Part shown: positions 1-12,027 of the stretch, piece by piece | How positions within the stretch are numbered: position 1 is the stretch's first letter | Layout: the number at the start of each line of letters is the position of its first letter | Origin: Trichobilharzia regenti | Taxonomy: Eukaryota > Platyhelminthes > Trematoda > Strigeidida > Schistosomatidae | DNA length: 64,000 nt | Assembly (NCBI GenBank): GCA_944472135.2 | Contig: OX235263.1 | Location: 31,239,379-31,303,378 of the forward strand | Reading direction: 5' to 3' | The notes under the pieces: model-generated | What the model was told of the DNA's origin: nothing | What the model saw: only the letters and a program-made list of their open reading frames with translations | The model's database searches: none | Program-made: the position numbers and the translations under genes

Positions 1-961
1 TATGTGCTAGCTGTTAAGTTCACTTTTGGATCCACTTAGTTGTTCTGAACTACTGAGAGCCTCATTAGTCAGTCATTTTTTGGAAACATACAAATGGTAC
101 TAAAATTCATTTCAATAATTGCCAACTGTCAATTCAAGTAAACTACAAGTGGAAAAGAAGCATCCACACAGTAAGTCAATCAGTTCTACATACAACCATT
201 ACTGAAATTTTCACCACTGGAAATCAACAATTTCTTCAGGTAACTAATTGTGAAATGTATAATTTCTTTAACTATTTAGCTTAACAGTTTTACCGTACAA
301 CATTTCGTAGAACTAAATGGCTTATTTCCATTGGCACCTGGTTTATATTCCGTCATAGACATTCTGAAGATCACGAATTGGAGGACGCAGTATAGTCAGG
401 AAAGTAGGTAAAAGAAGTCCCCGATATTCATTGTCTTGTCTGGAATCCTTGAATTTATGTATTCTAATTAGTGGTATTTATAAGCTTAGCAGACATACTA
501 CACCTCTAACTCAATAAATTGAGTTTTAGGCCAGAAAATGAACCAAACGGTTAATTATTTAGCAGAAATGTTGGGTGACATACAGGGTACAAGTTGATAA
601 GAATGCATATGCTAATTGATAAAATGCACAAATCTTAGGTCTGTGCCTGAATTAAAATTAAGTGATATTCTTGTTACAAAGCTCAACTCCAATCGTTATG
701 TCGTCTTTCCAATTTCTCTCATGCTAGTACACATGGTACTAGCAACAAAGTTATTTATGAAACTTTTAATGAATTTAAACAAAAGAGTTTTTTCTCACTC
801 ATTTTTCTTACATATTAATCAATTTGACATTAGATTTTTCAAGTATTCTTGTTGATGAGAACAGCAAACAAAAAAGAAAGGTTATACAATAAACTAGTTT
901 ATATGAATAAGATAAATTTAATAAGTTGCCATAGTGATCAATATAACATTGAATAACTTAC
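1..961 (-). other. Start of transporter intron 4, no recognised feature
   Basis: AT-rich sequence downstream (in gene sense) of the exon-4 donor. I see no transporter exon, no repeat of the families found elsewhere, and only chance open frames such as the one at 616-855. Confidence 0.6.
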
Positions 962-1595
962 TTGAGTAGATGGTAATAAATAGCCCAAGAATTTAGGCAA
1001 TAAACCATCACTAGCCATTGCATAAACCACTCTCGGCATAGCATACATACTTGTAAATAGACTTGCACTTAATCCAAGTAATGAACCAATTCCTGTTATA
1101 TATGTAGCCCATTCATAATTACGAATATGAAAAGCTGATGTGAAAGCAGCTTGTCGATCCACTGTCCACCATGGTACAAAAAGTGTTAAAGCTAGACTAG
1201 CCAACAGAAACAGAAGTGTAACCACACCAACTGATACACCAGTAGCAATTGGCATTGATCTTTTAGGATTTAATGCTTCTTCACTACTCACTGTAATAGC
1301 ATCAAAGCCAATAAATGCATAGAAACATGTTCCAGCGCCACCAATCATACCTCCAAAGCCAAATGGAAATAGACCACCATGACTGGCTGGTGCAAATTCT
1401 GAACCGTGTTTATTCGGTCGTGAAAACATAATGCAAGTGGCTAAAATAATGACCACTAAATTTAACAGTGTTATTACAGTGTTCAACATAGCTGATAACT
1501 TTGGACCACGAAATAGTATTAAACCAAGGACAATGATTAACAGAGAGCCAATAAAGTCAGGATAGTCTCCAAGGAATTCCACATGCGATGGAAAA
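962..1595 (-). CDS. CAT-like transporter, exon 4 (TM5-TM9 region); gene continues left of window
   Basis: This large exon gives residues 158-368. In order: a membrane span (GSLLIIVLGLILF), a second span (ITLLNLVVIILATC), then PFGFGGMIGGAGTCFYAFIG followed by FDAITVSSEEALNP, the CAT hallmark equal to [22 protein letters not shown] in vertebrates. Next come RSMPIATGVSV, a span rich in LLFLLASLALT, and LSASLFTSMYAMPRVVYAM, again a CAT hallmark. The exon ends at a GTAAGT donor after ...LLPSTQ. The acceptor (TTTTTTAATAG) restores the split glycine codon from exon 3. No later exon is visible in positions 1-960, so the C-terminal spans must lie outside the window. Confidence 0.93.
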
Positions 1596-1734
1596 CTATT
1601 AAAAAAGAGAAAGCAACAGAAATAAAATACTTCACTGCCTAATAGTTAAACTGTATTCATACGCGATATACAAATAGAGTATTAATGATTATGTAGTAAG
1701 GAGAGATTCTAATGAAGAAAACAGTTTTAATATC

Positions 1735-2112
1735 AAGTACTGGTTTGTAGGGATTTTGTTGATTGGTTACAGGATTTCATCATGAGCTGACATTGGTTAG
1801 AGAACCGTTGGAAAACCTGGGAGTACTGGACAGATGTTTCGTCCTAGTTTGGGACTCTTCAACAGTACGTACCCACCACCTGGGTTCGAACCCAGGACCT
1901 TCCGATTACAAGGCGAGCCAGCTCGTGGACCATTGACCCAGTGGAATCCGATAGTTCTTGAATTCTAACTTTTGCCAATTCACGATAAAGAGCAACCGCT
2001 AGCCAATGTCTTTGGCGAGTATTTATCCTCACACCCGATCTGCTGCACCCTACTGGTCACGACTTCTCACCAGAACCCCAGGTAACTACCTACCTGAATA
2101 GGACCAGTCAAT
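1735..2112 (-). mobile_element. SINE1 copy, near full length
   Basis: On the minus strand the element runs: a 5' part with GTGACCAGTAGGGTGCAGCA, GAATTGGCAAAAGTTAGAAT, a tRNA-like box with box B GGGTTCGAACCC, a hammerhead-like block (GTACTGTTGAAGAGTCCC, then TAGGACGAAAC), CAGTACTCCCAGG, GGTTCTCTAAC and the tail CAAAATCCCTACAAACC. About 380 bp. The core has T in place of A (CTGTTGA). Confidence 0.85.
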
Positions 2113-3675
2113 CAAAAACTAAGCAGCAGACTAATGTTTAATAAAGGTCAAATATAATAAAGAAACACTTTTTTTGAATAAGACTTTGGTATGAATTAGT
2201 GATAATCAGATAGTGAAATTCCAGACAATATCTTTGAATTATTAGCGATAGAACAGCGGTTTCAGTCAGTATAAGAAATATGTCAAAGGGAAATCAACTG
2301 ATAGCTTGTATAAAAGCATGCATGGCATAAAATCAAGCTTAACCTTAGAGAGATAAGAAATGCATATTAACTATACAGAATTATATAGTGAAAATACTCA
2401 TTCAGACATTTTAAAAAAAATTGGTCAAAGAATATCCTTTTCGATAATTTCCTCTTCCGGCTTTACAGTTATATGTATATGTTTGTATACATAGTGAAAC
2501 GATAGCAGATGAAACATTTGGTAAAGTAGTGTCAATTAGGAAACTGATATCTCTATATAGCGAAATTATATACACCTTATCTTCAACGCACCATTTACAC
2601 AGATCTTCGTGTTGTGTTACTTCTGGCCTTCCTTCATACTGTGTTTATTTTTGGTCCTTTCACGTCTCCCACGTATCTCTGCAACGTTGTATGACGATGA
2701 ACATCTCTTTATATACCACTGAAAAATCTTATCGGTAGCACTCTGCACAATAGAACACTCTAGAATAGTCGTCAATAACAATATTGGTGTTTTTTAAACA
2801 ACATCGATTTGTTATGTAAGATCAATGAAATTACAGTTTGCAATTAATAATGTTTTCTGAGCTGGTTGGTTTAGTTGTGGAGCTTTCGTCGTCCTTCTGA
2901 ACAACTTCTTCAGCGCAATGTTTAGCACAAGGTGAAATGATTTAAATTTCTTCATAAGTGATATAATTGCGTCTCCCGGTAACCATCTTTACATATGTAT
3001 TGACCATTTTTTATTAATTTGGATTTTAAACTTTCTGGTCCCATAATTTACTTTTTATTAGTTGGTATATTTCATTGGGATTTTTCTCTGGTTAACAATC
3101 TTTCTCCCACTGACTATGCTTCTGCAAGAAAATGTATACGAAACTACTAATTGTAATCAGTAGCATGCTCCTATTCTCTTTGGTGTTCATCATACGAAAA
3201 CTTAATTAATTAAAAACAAAGTATTTCTGCATTCTATGAGCTAAGAAAAAAAAAGACTCATTTTATTGAATATAAACTACGTTTTACAGCAAACAACGAA
3301 TGAGCTGATAGCCGTAACCTCATATTCAGCTCAAACCAATAAGAATCGTTTTATTTCTGAAGCTAAAAAAAAACTATTTCCTTATTTTTTTATGAGCAGT
3401 AGGATAATTATGATTGGTTGATCATGGTAAGCTTTGCCTGTCCGTTTTACAACAACAGCTATTGATTATGACCAGATTCAACAATTCGATTCTATTACTC
3501 TTCATTCACTATGAGCAGTCCATTATTGATCACAAAAAAGAATGAAATATTATTTGAGACTTAATTCATCATTCCATTTAGGAAACAGTATACATGTTAT
3601 AAATACCATTCATAAACATTTTTTAGATGTTTTAAAAGAAAATAATAAATAATAAAATGAATTTTTAGGCAAAAT

Positions 3676-3719
3676 TTATTAATGTATCCATATCATTAGT
3701 GATATGGGTACATTAATAA
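3676..3719. repeat. Perfect-looking hairpin, 20-bp arms
   Basis: TTATTAATGTATCCATATCA and its inverted copy with one mismatch around a TTAG loop. It may be a fold-back remnant. Confidence 0.7.
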
Positions 3720-4322
3720 GTGTAAATTGAGTTCATTCTGGTTTTCTATCTTCTGAACGTAATTTATTTTTAGCTAAAATTCATATTGTCACTCTGTCTG
3801 AAACGATGAAGAATAATCGTACTTCAGAGTGGAGATTTTCTACTTGAAATGCTCCACAATCTAATGTTATTTAAAGTTTCTAAAAGCACACTGATAAAAA
3901 GGACTAGAATCCCTTTAAAACTTTAATTTCGATGAACATTAGCTGGTAGAATATTACGACTAGAACTTGGCTATGTATTTACATAAGGATAATCACATTG
4001 GCTGTGCATGTTTTTTCACTTGCTCGTGGACGATATAACTGTTTGGTTAATTCATTAGGCTTAAGCTGTCAGTTTGTCTGCCATCGTCAGCCTGTCTTCA
4101 TTCATTCAAAGATATTCACTGGGAGGTTTGATTTCACGATTGGTTTGTTGATAAGAGTTCAGTATTTTAAGATAATCATTTCTTCGTGTACACACCGTGA
4201 AGAGTTTATCAGTGAACAAATTTCAGTTATTCGTTTGGTTTCTGCTCATGGAAATTCAGAATATGAGTACTAATTTTAGTCAGTAGTTAGCCGAATAAAT
4301 AACCTGCTTACTTTTCATTTCA

Positions 4323-4672
4323 TGGAGGATTTCATCATAAGCTGACACCAGTTATAGAACCACTGGGAAACCTGGGAGTACTGGACAGCCCATTCGTCCT
4401 ACTTTGGGACTCTTCATCAGTAAGCACCCACCACCTGGGCTCGAACCCAGGACCTTCTGGTTACAAGGCCAGCGACCTCATAGACCATTGAGACACTGGA
4501 CCCGATCCAATGGCCAGCCCATGAATTCTAACTTTTGCCAATTCACGACATAGCGCGACCATTTAGTAATGTCTTCTTCGATGAGTTAATGCCCCATCTT
4601 CGACCTGCTGTACCCTACTGGTCACGGCTTCCCACTAGAAACCTAGGTTAACTGCCTGAATAGGGCCAGTCG
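4323..4672 (-). mobile_element. SINE1 copy
   Basis: Same layout as the 1.7-kb copy. The minus strand carries TACTGATGAAGAGTCCC, AGTAGGACGAATGGGCTG and box B GGGTTCGAGCCC. The tail after CCTCCATG is short. Confidence 0.85.
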
Positions 4673-5069
4673 TTAGTGAGCATTTTCATTTATTCTTTTT
4701 AGCGTGTATATGCAACAAGGGAGTGTCTATGATTTCTAAGACATGTATTCAGGTGATAAGGAAAAACAAACAACGGAAGAAACCAACGAGTGACAAGCAG
4801 TTGACATTTAAAATCTCCTTGTTAGTGTATATTGTTGTCCATTTCTAAAGCCTTACTCGGTATTACCTGAGGCTTTCTGTTACGCAGATTACATTTACGA
4901 CGAAAGCAGGATGAAATGAGCATCCTCGATTCCATTACTAGTCATCATCAGCCAAAATAAATTCACGTTGATCCTCTGATATCGTTGAGGCGTCCGCATT
5001 TCGACTCGACGTAATCAGTCAACGGAAAATGCAAATTAGCCTAAAACCAAATAATATTGCTCACGAGGT

Positions 5070-5245
5070 GGTTCTTATGGCCTTATTGACCTAGTGGATA
5101 GTGTTTCAGTGTATGAAATAATGAGTGCAGGATCCCAGTTTCAGTGGAAACACCATCACTCACTGGAAATGAATGTACATCCAACTGACGAGTCCCAAGT
5201 TAGACGAAATACCCATCCTGAATTCCAATGAAAGTTACCACGATG
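5070..5245 (+). mobile_element. Sm-alpha-like SINE with hammerhead core lacking the 3-nt insertion
   Basis: A tRNA-like region (GACCTAGTGGATAGTG as box A, GGATCCCAGTTTCAG as degenerate box B) is followed by CTGACGA at 5185-5191, a 3-bp stem II (GTC/GAC), GAAA at 5206-5209 and ATC before the expected cleavage site after 5217, then CTGAATTCCA. The order and spacing match the Sm-alpha hammerhead of schistosomes (CUGANGA - stem II - GAAA - NUH). Stem I pairing looks weak by eye. Confidence 0.68.
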
Positions 5246-5974
5246 CACAATAAGTGTTTTCCAAACTTATTCTTTAAATATCTTTTCTGTTCACTCAGCG
5301 TGATTGAAATTTCAACTATATGCTTTTATGCATTACTTCACAAAATCTACTATCCACTATTCTTAAAAATGTAATCAGTTCCACTTAAAGATTATGTACT
5401 TACTAACAGTTAATATTCCACAATAAAACACTGTGAGATTTTTGTAGTGTCCAGAAAAAAGGTTTTGCTATTATTATGATTATTATTAGTGGAAACATAT
5501 TCTGTAGAAATGAAATGAAAATGTTTGCCTAGTTGTACAACTAACTAACATATAAAGATAATTATCACTGTAATTCCTAATTCACATTTTTTGAATTTGT
5601 AGTCCACTAACCCAGGTGATTTGTATCCTGTATCAAACAAAAGCTCACTACTATCAGCAGCAAAACTATTATGGATAATGATACTATCAAAGGCAACTAG
5701 ACAAGATGTAGTATTATTTTCTTTCTGGTCGATCAGATGTTCACCAGATCAACAAACTAAGACATGATAATACCAACTATAAACCAGCAGCCTAATGATG
5801 GGCTTCACTATAGTCATCTTAATGACAAATAAAAAGTTTTATTACCACTTGAAGTAATGAAAGTAAGTAACAGGTGCCATCATACAATGCATCGTAAAAT
5901 AAGTTACGAAAATTCTATTTCCAGATGTCGATTTGACTGATTTCAAGTTTAATCGCTAGATGATATCAATTAGA

Positions 5975-6290
5975 CAACCAATGAAAACCATGAAGTACTG
6001 GACAGCTGTTTCACTCTAGCTTGGGACTCTTCACAGAACGCATCATTAACCACCATGAAGAGTCGAACTCAGGACATTCAGATTATAAGACGAATGGTGA
6101 CGCTATATATATAGCGAATCAGAGCAAGTTAGAATTCATGGGTTATTGATGTTATCCCACTGGCTCAATGATCAACGAGCTCACTTTCTAACCTGAAGTT
6201 CCTGGTTCCAGTCCCTACTGAGGTCATGAGTGAGTACTGATGAAGAGTCCCAAAGTAAGGCGAAACTTCTCATCCCCATTTCAAGTTACT
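5975..6290. mobile_element. Inverted (head-to-head) pair of SINE1 copies
   Basis: 5975-6118 is a minus-strand SINE1 (GTACTGGACAGCTGTTTCAC, TGGGACTCTTCA, tRNA-like part). 6128-6290 is a plus-strand copy (GTTAGAATTCATGG, TGGCTCAATGATC, CTGATGAAGAGTCCCAAAG, GGCGAAAC). Their 5' parts abut around a palindromic CGCTATATATATAGCG. Confidence 0.75.
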
Positions 6291-6904
6291 AAAACTGATA
6301 AAGCGAAGTAATATGTTTGCCTTCGACGTCACTTAGTAGCACCTATAAAGTTACATTAATACAATCATACATTTATTTTGTTTCGGTTACTGTACAACCA
6401 AATGAAATGTACTGATTTGTTATGGGTTGTTCAGTGAATTTGTCTTCACAAAATGTCTGTACATCTACATGTTTCGAATTTTTTTCATATAATGAAACAA
6501 GGCTGTATAACGATAAGGATAAAAAACATCTGTATCTCAGATTTTGAAAAGACTTAGGCATCATAGCTTTTTCGTGAATTCTACTTCATTCTTATTCCCA
6601 CAGTAAGTGGTATACGAATGTCGTATTCAAACAGGAATTTTGAGTTTTATTCATTTATATTACATTGTATAAACATCTGAAACCTAATGACTTGACAACT
6701 TCTATCACCTGTCTGATTTACAACTAATTTTGGCCAAGTTAAACTTTAAACACCACTGACTACCAATGGAGTGAGACCGCACCAACCACCTTGAAACACC
6801 CACTAAGCACGTTAGTGAAACCTGGCAGATAATGTTATCATCATCAATAAAATATGCTCATCGAAGTGTTATGCCATTAAATGGTATATCTAGAAAGTTT
6901 CAGT

Positions 6905-7085
6905 TCAGGTTTGGGAATGATTAGGTTACGCTTTAGGCCAAGGACAAGTTAGGGTTAGGTTAACCTAATAAAGGCGACATTAAGGTTTGTTCGAGTTAGA
7001 TTACATACAGTTAGTTTAGGGATATTTTCACGTTAGGGCTAGGTTCAAGAGAGATTTGGGTTATCGTTAAGTTTAGAAGACCTAA
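6905..7085 (+). repeat. TTAGG-rich stretch
   Basis: Several TTAGG or TTAGGG units (for example AGTTAGGGTTAGGTTAACC and TCACGTTAGGGCTAGG) in an irregular G/T-biased stretch. Not a tandem telomere array. Confidence 0.4.
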
Positions 7086-7111
7086 ATGTAGTGAATGTAG
7101 TGAAATTATTC

Positions 7112-7290
7112 TGTGCAGTGTTGTAGAGCATAATTTCATTGAAGGTAGAATTCATTTCGATAAAGTTTCACAGTGTTATACATTAATATTTACTGATGAC
7201 CAGGTTTCGAGCACGATTTGTTGCTCAGGAAATATTACTGTATTACACTATGAGACTTTATCAAAATAAATTTTACACACAATGGAGTTA
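7112..7290. mobile_element. Penelope terminal-repeat fold-back
   Basis: The left arm (GATAAAGTTTCACAGTGTTA onward, with an upstream GTTGTAGAGCATAATTTCATT part) and the right arm (ACACTATGAGACTTTATC) are inverted copies around a central segment that contains the GAGCA...TGCTC hairpin and the GAAAC block also seen at 38.1 kb. No clear target duplication found. Confidence 0.6.
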
Positions 7291-7589
7291 TTTATATTCT
7301 GCTGATACTCCAACCTAAAACTGAGAGCTATTTTTAACAGATGTGAGAGCGAGGTATCCTCTGTAACACTTTTCTACAGTTTTTATGCATTATTTCATAA
7401 ATATATGTATTCCATGCACAAAAATGCCTCCCTCACGTTATTGGTTCGTTCGAGGTGATTTACTGATTGGTTGTTAGTGGTGCTTAGTTTAACTTTGCCA
7501 ATTTTAAATGAATGAATGAATTTCAAAGAGAATCGTGAAATCAACTCTAGTTGATTAGATTCTAACTCTGTTATCATAATGACCCATCT

Positions 7590-7615
7590 AATAATAATAA
7601 TAATAATAATAATAA
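7590..7615. repeat. TAA microsatellite
   Basis: About nine TAA units. Confidence 0.95.
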
Positions 7616-8184
7616 AACACCTGGTAGAAAACTGTACTTTTACATATAAAATATACTTGTCGAAACTTTAAATTTCCCAATATTAATTCTCAATGAACCA
7701 AAATGGTGAGACTGTATGAACAAATCTCTTCCTAGTATGGTTGCTTTGGTAGTACTTCTGATTTTCCAGATTTGGTGCAATGCATCAGATCACTTTGATT
7801 CAGTAAAGGCAAACAACGGGAAATTCAGGGGTCCAGTGAATATCAACTGATAACCACTGTATAAAAGTTGACTGTCATAGCTCATTGGCCTTGCGGCTAG
7901 TGCTTTAGTGTTCAAAATGTTTGATACTGAGTTGATGTCCCAACGGCTTAGGCAGAGATCCTTCTACACATTCTACAAACATCCGAAATTTATTGTAGAA
8001 TTGTATCACTTCTTCATTTGTCCATCTCACAATTACGCATAGATAACTATTTTTAAAGTTCCGATAAATGCTTATTTAAATCATTCTATAGAGAAAAATG
8101 TATTAAAATTTCATCGAGAATCTTTCATTTATGACTGAAGAAATGTTAGTATGAACAAAGAATATTGTAATGTATATGCCTTAC

Positions 8185-8366
8185 CCTCCAATAACACTTT
8201 TTGTTCCATTACTAATTGCATGTTGTGACATTGCATCAACTGTACCACTCCAGCCACGTGCAACACTTGCTACAGACAGAACATATTCTAATATCATTGA
8301 CCAGCCAACAATGAATGCAAGAAACTCTCCACTGGCCACATATGTATACGTATATGCAGATCCTGA
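8185..8366 (-). CDS. CAT-like transporter, exon 3 (TM3-TM4)
   Basis: Residues 97-157 begin [15 protein letters not shown], continue through [11 protein letters not shown] and reach [11 protein letters not shown]. This matches the vertebrate CAT stretch TGSAYLYSYVTVGE...GWNLILSY...SVARAWSATFD almost position for position. The acceptor is ATAG before TCAGG and the donor is GTAAGG. The exon enters in phase 0 and leaves with two bases of a glycine codon. Plus-strand open frames over this exon are antisense shadows. Confidence 0.92.
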
Positions 8367-8688
8367 CTATAAATAAATAAAGTTTTAAACAGATATCGAC
8401 AGTTTAATTATGGAAATGAAATAACCTTTTTTTTAAAAAAAAACGAAAAGTATACTGAGCTCACAAAATATGTACTTAACTTTCGTATTAAGTGAATAGG
8501 TATACTGGTATGATAGCATAGAACTTCATGTAAAAGTAGAAGTTAGCAGGCTATGCAACAGTAAATAATAGGAACAAGAGAAATGAATTAATGTTATCCA
8601 AAGCAAGTAGAGAAGACCAGTCGGTTGCCAGAGAAGTAAATTCAATTCATATCAGTAAAAAGTTTGAGCAATGTGGATTAGATCAAAT

Positions 8689-8835
8689 AAAGTATAATTA
8701 TATTTTAATAGTTTACACACAATGATAAGTTTTGTTATTGGTAATATTTCGAGCAAAATTACTGCCCGTGTTCACATCACTGCTGGAATTGAAAACAATT
8801 GTGTGTAAATTATTGAAATATAATTATACTTCATT
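8689..8835. mobile_element. Diverged Penelope-type fold-back
   Basis: The arms AATAGTTTACACACAATG (near 8705) and CAATTGTGTGTAAATTATT (near 8800) are inverted copies extended by TATAATTATA on both outer sides. TTTACACACAATGG also occurs in the 7.2-kb fold-back, linking the two. Confidence 0.5.
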
Positions 8836-8883
8836 TGAAATTCAATTCAATTCAATTAGATGCTCTCAGGTTTGAAAAAAAGT

Positions 8884-8965
8884 GTGTCAGTGGCATAATG
8901 GTAAGTGTTGATTCATCTTCTTGCTGAATAACCAGTAGATTGGGTCTACTGACTGCAGATTCATT

Positions 8966-8998
<33 letters not shown>
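8884..8998 (+). repeat. Possible third tRNA-like SINE ending in an AAT repeat
   Basis: CAGTGGCATAATGGTAAGTG looks like a box A region, GATTGGGTCTACTGAC may be a worn box B, and the unit ends in ten AAT repeats (8968-8998). Single copy in this window, so the call is weak. Confidence 0.35.
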
Positions 8999-9699
8999 TA
9001 TTTATTCTAAAACAGTACTTGCGATACAGAATGGAATTCTCAGCATTTTACTACAGTATTGCATCCAGTTAGTAAATTAACAATAAAATAAAATTCTACA
9101 TAGATTAAGGGTAATCTCAGTTAGTTTTCACAACAACATATTAGCATGTCGGTAGCAAAGGCAAAACTAAACCGAGTGTTTGAAGGTGCTAGAAAAGTAG
9201 GTTCTAGCATATTTTCTGGCGTAAGCAGAAGAAAGAAAGAAACAAACAATAATTGAGATAAGAGTAAAATTCCAGTACTGTGGTCGAATATAATTCCATG
9301 TTAGATAAATTGATCTGATAAAAACACAATGACATAGTGTATTGTTTCAGCATTACTACTTTATTTTAGAATAAGGTACTTGAAAGACAAATTTCGCGAG
9401 ATGATATCTTCATTTCGTAGTTTCTCTACAATCGCTTCACAACTAGCATGGACCACAATAACAAAGTAAAATGCATGACAGTTGCTCAGTTATACACAAT
9501 AAAAGTACACACTAATGACCAATCATATTTAAATAGGTCAAGTAGTCCATGGTAGGCAAAGGTTGAAGTTTGTTGTTTTTTTTGTACACATAGTTTAAGA
9601 TGTAAGTGATTAATCCAAAGTGCTTCCATCAACTTTAATAACCAACCTTGAATTAGTTATGTGAAATAATTGTGAAGCAGTCATTAATATCGATTTTGT

Positions 9700-10194
9700 A
9701 ACCAGAATTTATTAAGTGCTTTGCAATGGATTTCCATTCAGATTAATTGCATCGCGATTTTCTATGCATCTTAATGACCATTTTAGATGTTCTTTTCGAC
9801 GACATTGGAACATACTATTAGTTCTATCTATATAAGTATCACCACAATTGCGGGTGAACTTGTAGATACAATTTGAAGTAGAGTTAACAAAATTTCGTCC
9901 TTTAGTCGTTGGTAAAGGGATCGAAAATGTTCGAGATGTGACGGAAAGAGATGCGGCATAGAATGTGTGTTTGATGGCTGACCCAAGTCTTTGAGCTGTC
10001 AGTTGCATAATTCAATCACGCTTGAATGGTAGGTTAATAAAGAGAGTTTTCTTTTGCACAGAAGCTGTCTTTTCAAGATGTAGTCTATCCTTACTGTGAC
10101 AATTGATAAAGTTTTCTGGATAACCACTAGCTAATAAAACTGAATGTATATGTCGAAACTCATCCATCAATGTGTCGCCTATTTTTTGTTTCAT
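9700..10194 (-). pseudogene. Penelope-like element C-terminal fragment
   Basis: Two minus-strand frames in the same register are interrupted by one TGA at 10012-10014. They give LLASGYPENFINCHSKDRL, then QRLGSAIKHTFYAASLS and NCIYKFTRNCGDTYIDRTN, aligning with the GYPDKFI, AVKRTYYAA and CIYQFDCSCGASYIGRT parts of the 16.5-kb element. YIG has become YID, so endonuclease function is lost. Confidence 0.82.
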
Positions 10195-10859
10195 TTAACC
10201 GTATTCATAATAAGAAAAAACATATAATCCAGTCACCAAGATGCATGGACTATTACACTTAAGTTTCCATTATGTAGTCTCCAGAGTAAAAATGTCCAAA
10301 GGGGAGAAATAGTGAGTAGCTTAAAGGGGATTTCGTCAATTGTTACAGTTACAATAGTGCATATTTTAATCTAGGAGAATACACACATTTACAAGTAACA
10401 AGAAATACAGGTATTAATTGCCTCAGACAGTCAGTAATTATAATTGAATATGACAATTTAGAATTTGCATAATACAAAAATGACATCTAAAAGATATCAA
10501 ATCTAATATTTTCTTAGTTGAATAAATTTTACTGAGTTAAATAAAACAGGGTTACTTTGTTTGTGATTTTTTTTCAGACAAACTTAATCAATATCTCCTT
10601 TTTTGTTTCTACAATCCAAAATTAGAGTTATTCGTCATTTTTGTGTTATTAATCACTGATTGTTCCTATCTGTTGGGCAGAATTAACCAGTATGTGTAAG
10701 CAAGCAAGCGTATACGAAGGAGAGGGTTCCTTCTATTCAGCAGCCTAATGATCGATAATTTTTAGTTTAAAGTGATAAGTTCGGCAAGTGATAATCAATA
10801 AAGGTGACAAAGACTAACTGTGGAATTTTCTTTCACTTATCTAGAAAGCATCATTTCAA

Positions 10860-11410
10860 CTGCATGGTTCATGAATGAAGATGCCAAAGGCAAGACAAAC
10901 CTTTGCCAATCTGAAATCAGTCTGAAAATCTACTGAACTCAGCATAAGGACCAAGACGATACGGATTTTCAACGCTAATGCCAAGCTATTCAGTGCTTCT
11001 ATATGGTTCAGAGACTTGAATTGTCACCATAAGCGTTTCTTTTATCAACATCTGCGTTCGCTGGCTCCATACTTAAGATCAGACGGCCAAAAAGGGTCAG
11101 CAATAGGGAACTCTAGCATCGAACCTATTGCCCTATAAATATGTAGGACAAAATGTATATGGATCGGACACACGTTGAGAAGACCTTTGCATGCCATCAC
11201 ACGGCAGGCCATCGAGTGTACCCTAAATGGGAAACGCCGAGTTGAGCTGCTGTGTGAGAATGACGTGAGGGATATCGTGTGAGGGGGAGATGACAGCCTA
11301 TGAGAAATCTTCCAGCCAGCTAAGGTGAACTGAAGAAAACATAATGAAATGGAAATACACTGTTCAAGTCCTACGTTTCAGTGGAACCCTATAGAAATAA
11401 TAATAATAAT
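10860..11410 (+). mobile_element. LINE family A relic
   Basis: Worn match to the A C-terminal and 3' regions: CCAAGCTATTCAGTGCTTCT before GGTTCAGAGACTTG, then AAACGCCGAGTTGAGCTGCT, ending CAGTGGAACCCTATAG with AATAATAATAAT. No usable frame. Confidence 0.65.
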
Positions 11411-11440
11411 AGTTAATAAATAATGGACATTTTATTGGAT

Positions 11441-11893
11441 GGAGGATTTCATCATGAACTGACACCAGTTAGAGAACCATTGGAAAACCTGGGAGTACTG
11501 GACAGCCCATTCGTCCTACTTTGGGACTCTTCATCAGTACGCATCCACTGACAGGGTTCGAACCCATGACCTTCTGGTTACAAGGCGAGCTCATAGACCA
11601 TTAAGCCACTGGAACCCGATCCAATGGCCAGCCCATGAATTCTAACTTCTGCCAATTCACGAAATAGCGTGACCATTTCGCAATGTCTTCTTCGATGAGT
11701 TACTGCCCCATCTTCGACCTGCTGTACCCTACTGGTCACGGCTTCTCACTAGAACCCCAGGTCACTGCCTGAATAGGGCCATTCGCTACTAAGCATCATA
11801 TTAATGTTCAAGTAATGGTTTTGTAGGGATTTTGTTTGATTGGATGGAGCTCATGAGCTCATGATAAAATCCTCCAACCAATACTTGAAAACT
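11441..11893 (-). mobile_element. SINE1 copy plus a small inverted tail pair
   Basis: 11441-11792 is a near-complete minus-strand SINE1 (TACTGATGAAGAGTCCC read on the minus strand). 11817-11893 holds only the tail, once in minus and once in plus orientation, meeting at GAGCTCATGAGCTCATGA. Confidence 0.82.
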
Positions 11894-12027
11894 AATGGAC
11901 ATTTCCCTAGAAAACTTCACATATAGCCAAATTTGATACACAAGCTCCATCAATAATCACTGTGGGAAACTATTATATCTTCTATGTACTGCGTTTTTCT
12001 TAAAGATTCGGCCACTAGGTCCGAATT

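Larger units (their letters stand above)
1596..8184 (-). other. Transporter intron 3 (6.6 kb) and its contents
   Basis: The intron is bounded by the GTAAGG donor after exon 3 and the AATAG acceptor before exon 4. It carries SINE1 copies (1735-2112, 4323-4672), an Sm-alpha-like SINE (5070-5245), an inverted SINE1 pair (5975-6290), a Penelope fold-back (7112-7290), a 20-bp-arm hairpin (3676-3719) and a TAA microsatellite (7590-7615). I recognise nothing in 2113-3675, 3720-4322, 4673-5069, 5246-5974, 6291-6900 or 7616-8184. The stretch around 7860-7980 may be a worn tRNA-like SINE, but the match is too weak to call. Confidence 0.75.

Noticed and set aside
8170..8376. Plus-strand 68-codon frame
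   Set aside because: Antisense shadow of transporter exon 3, whose minus-strand reading matches the CAT family.
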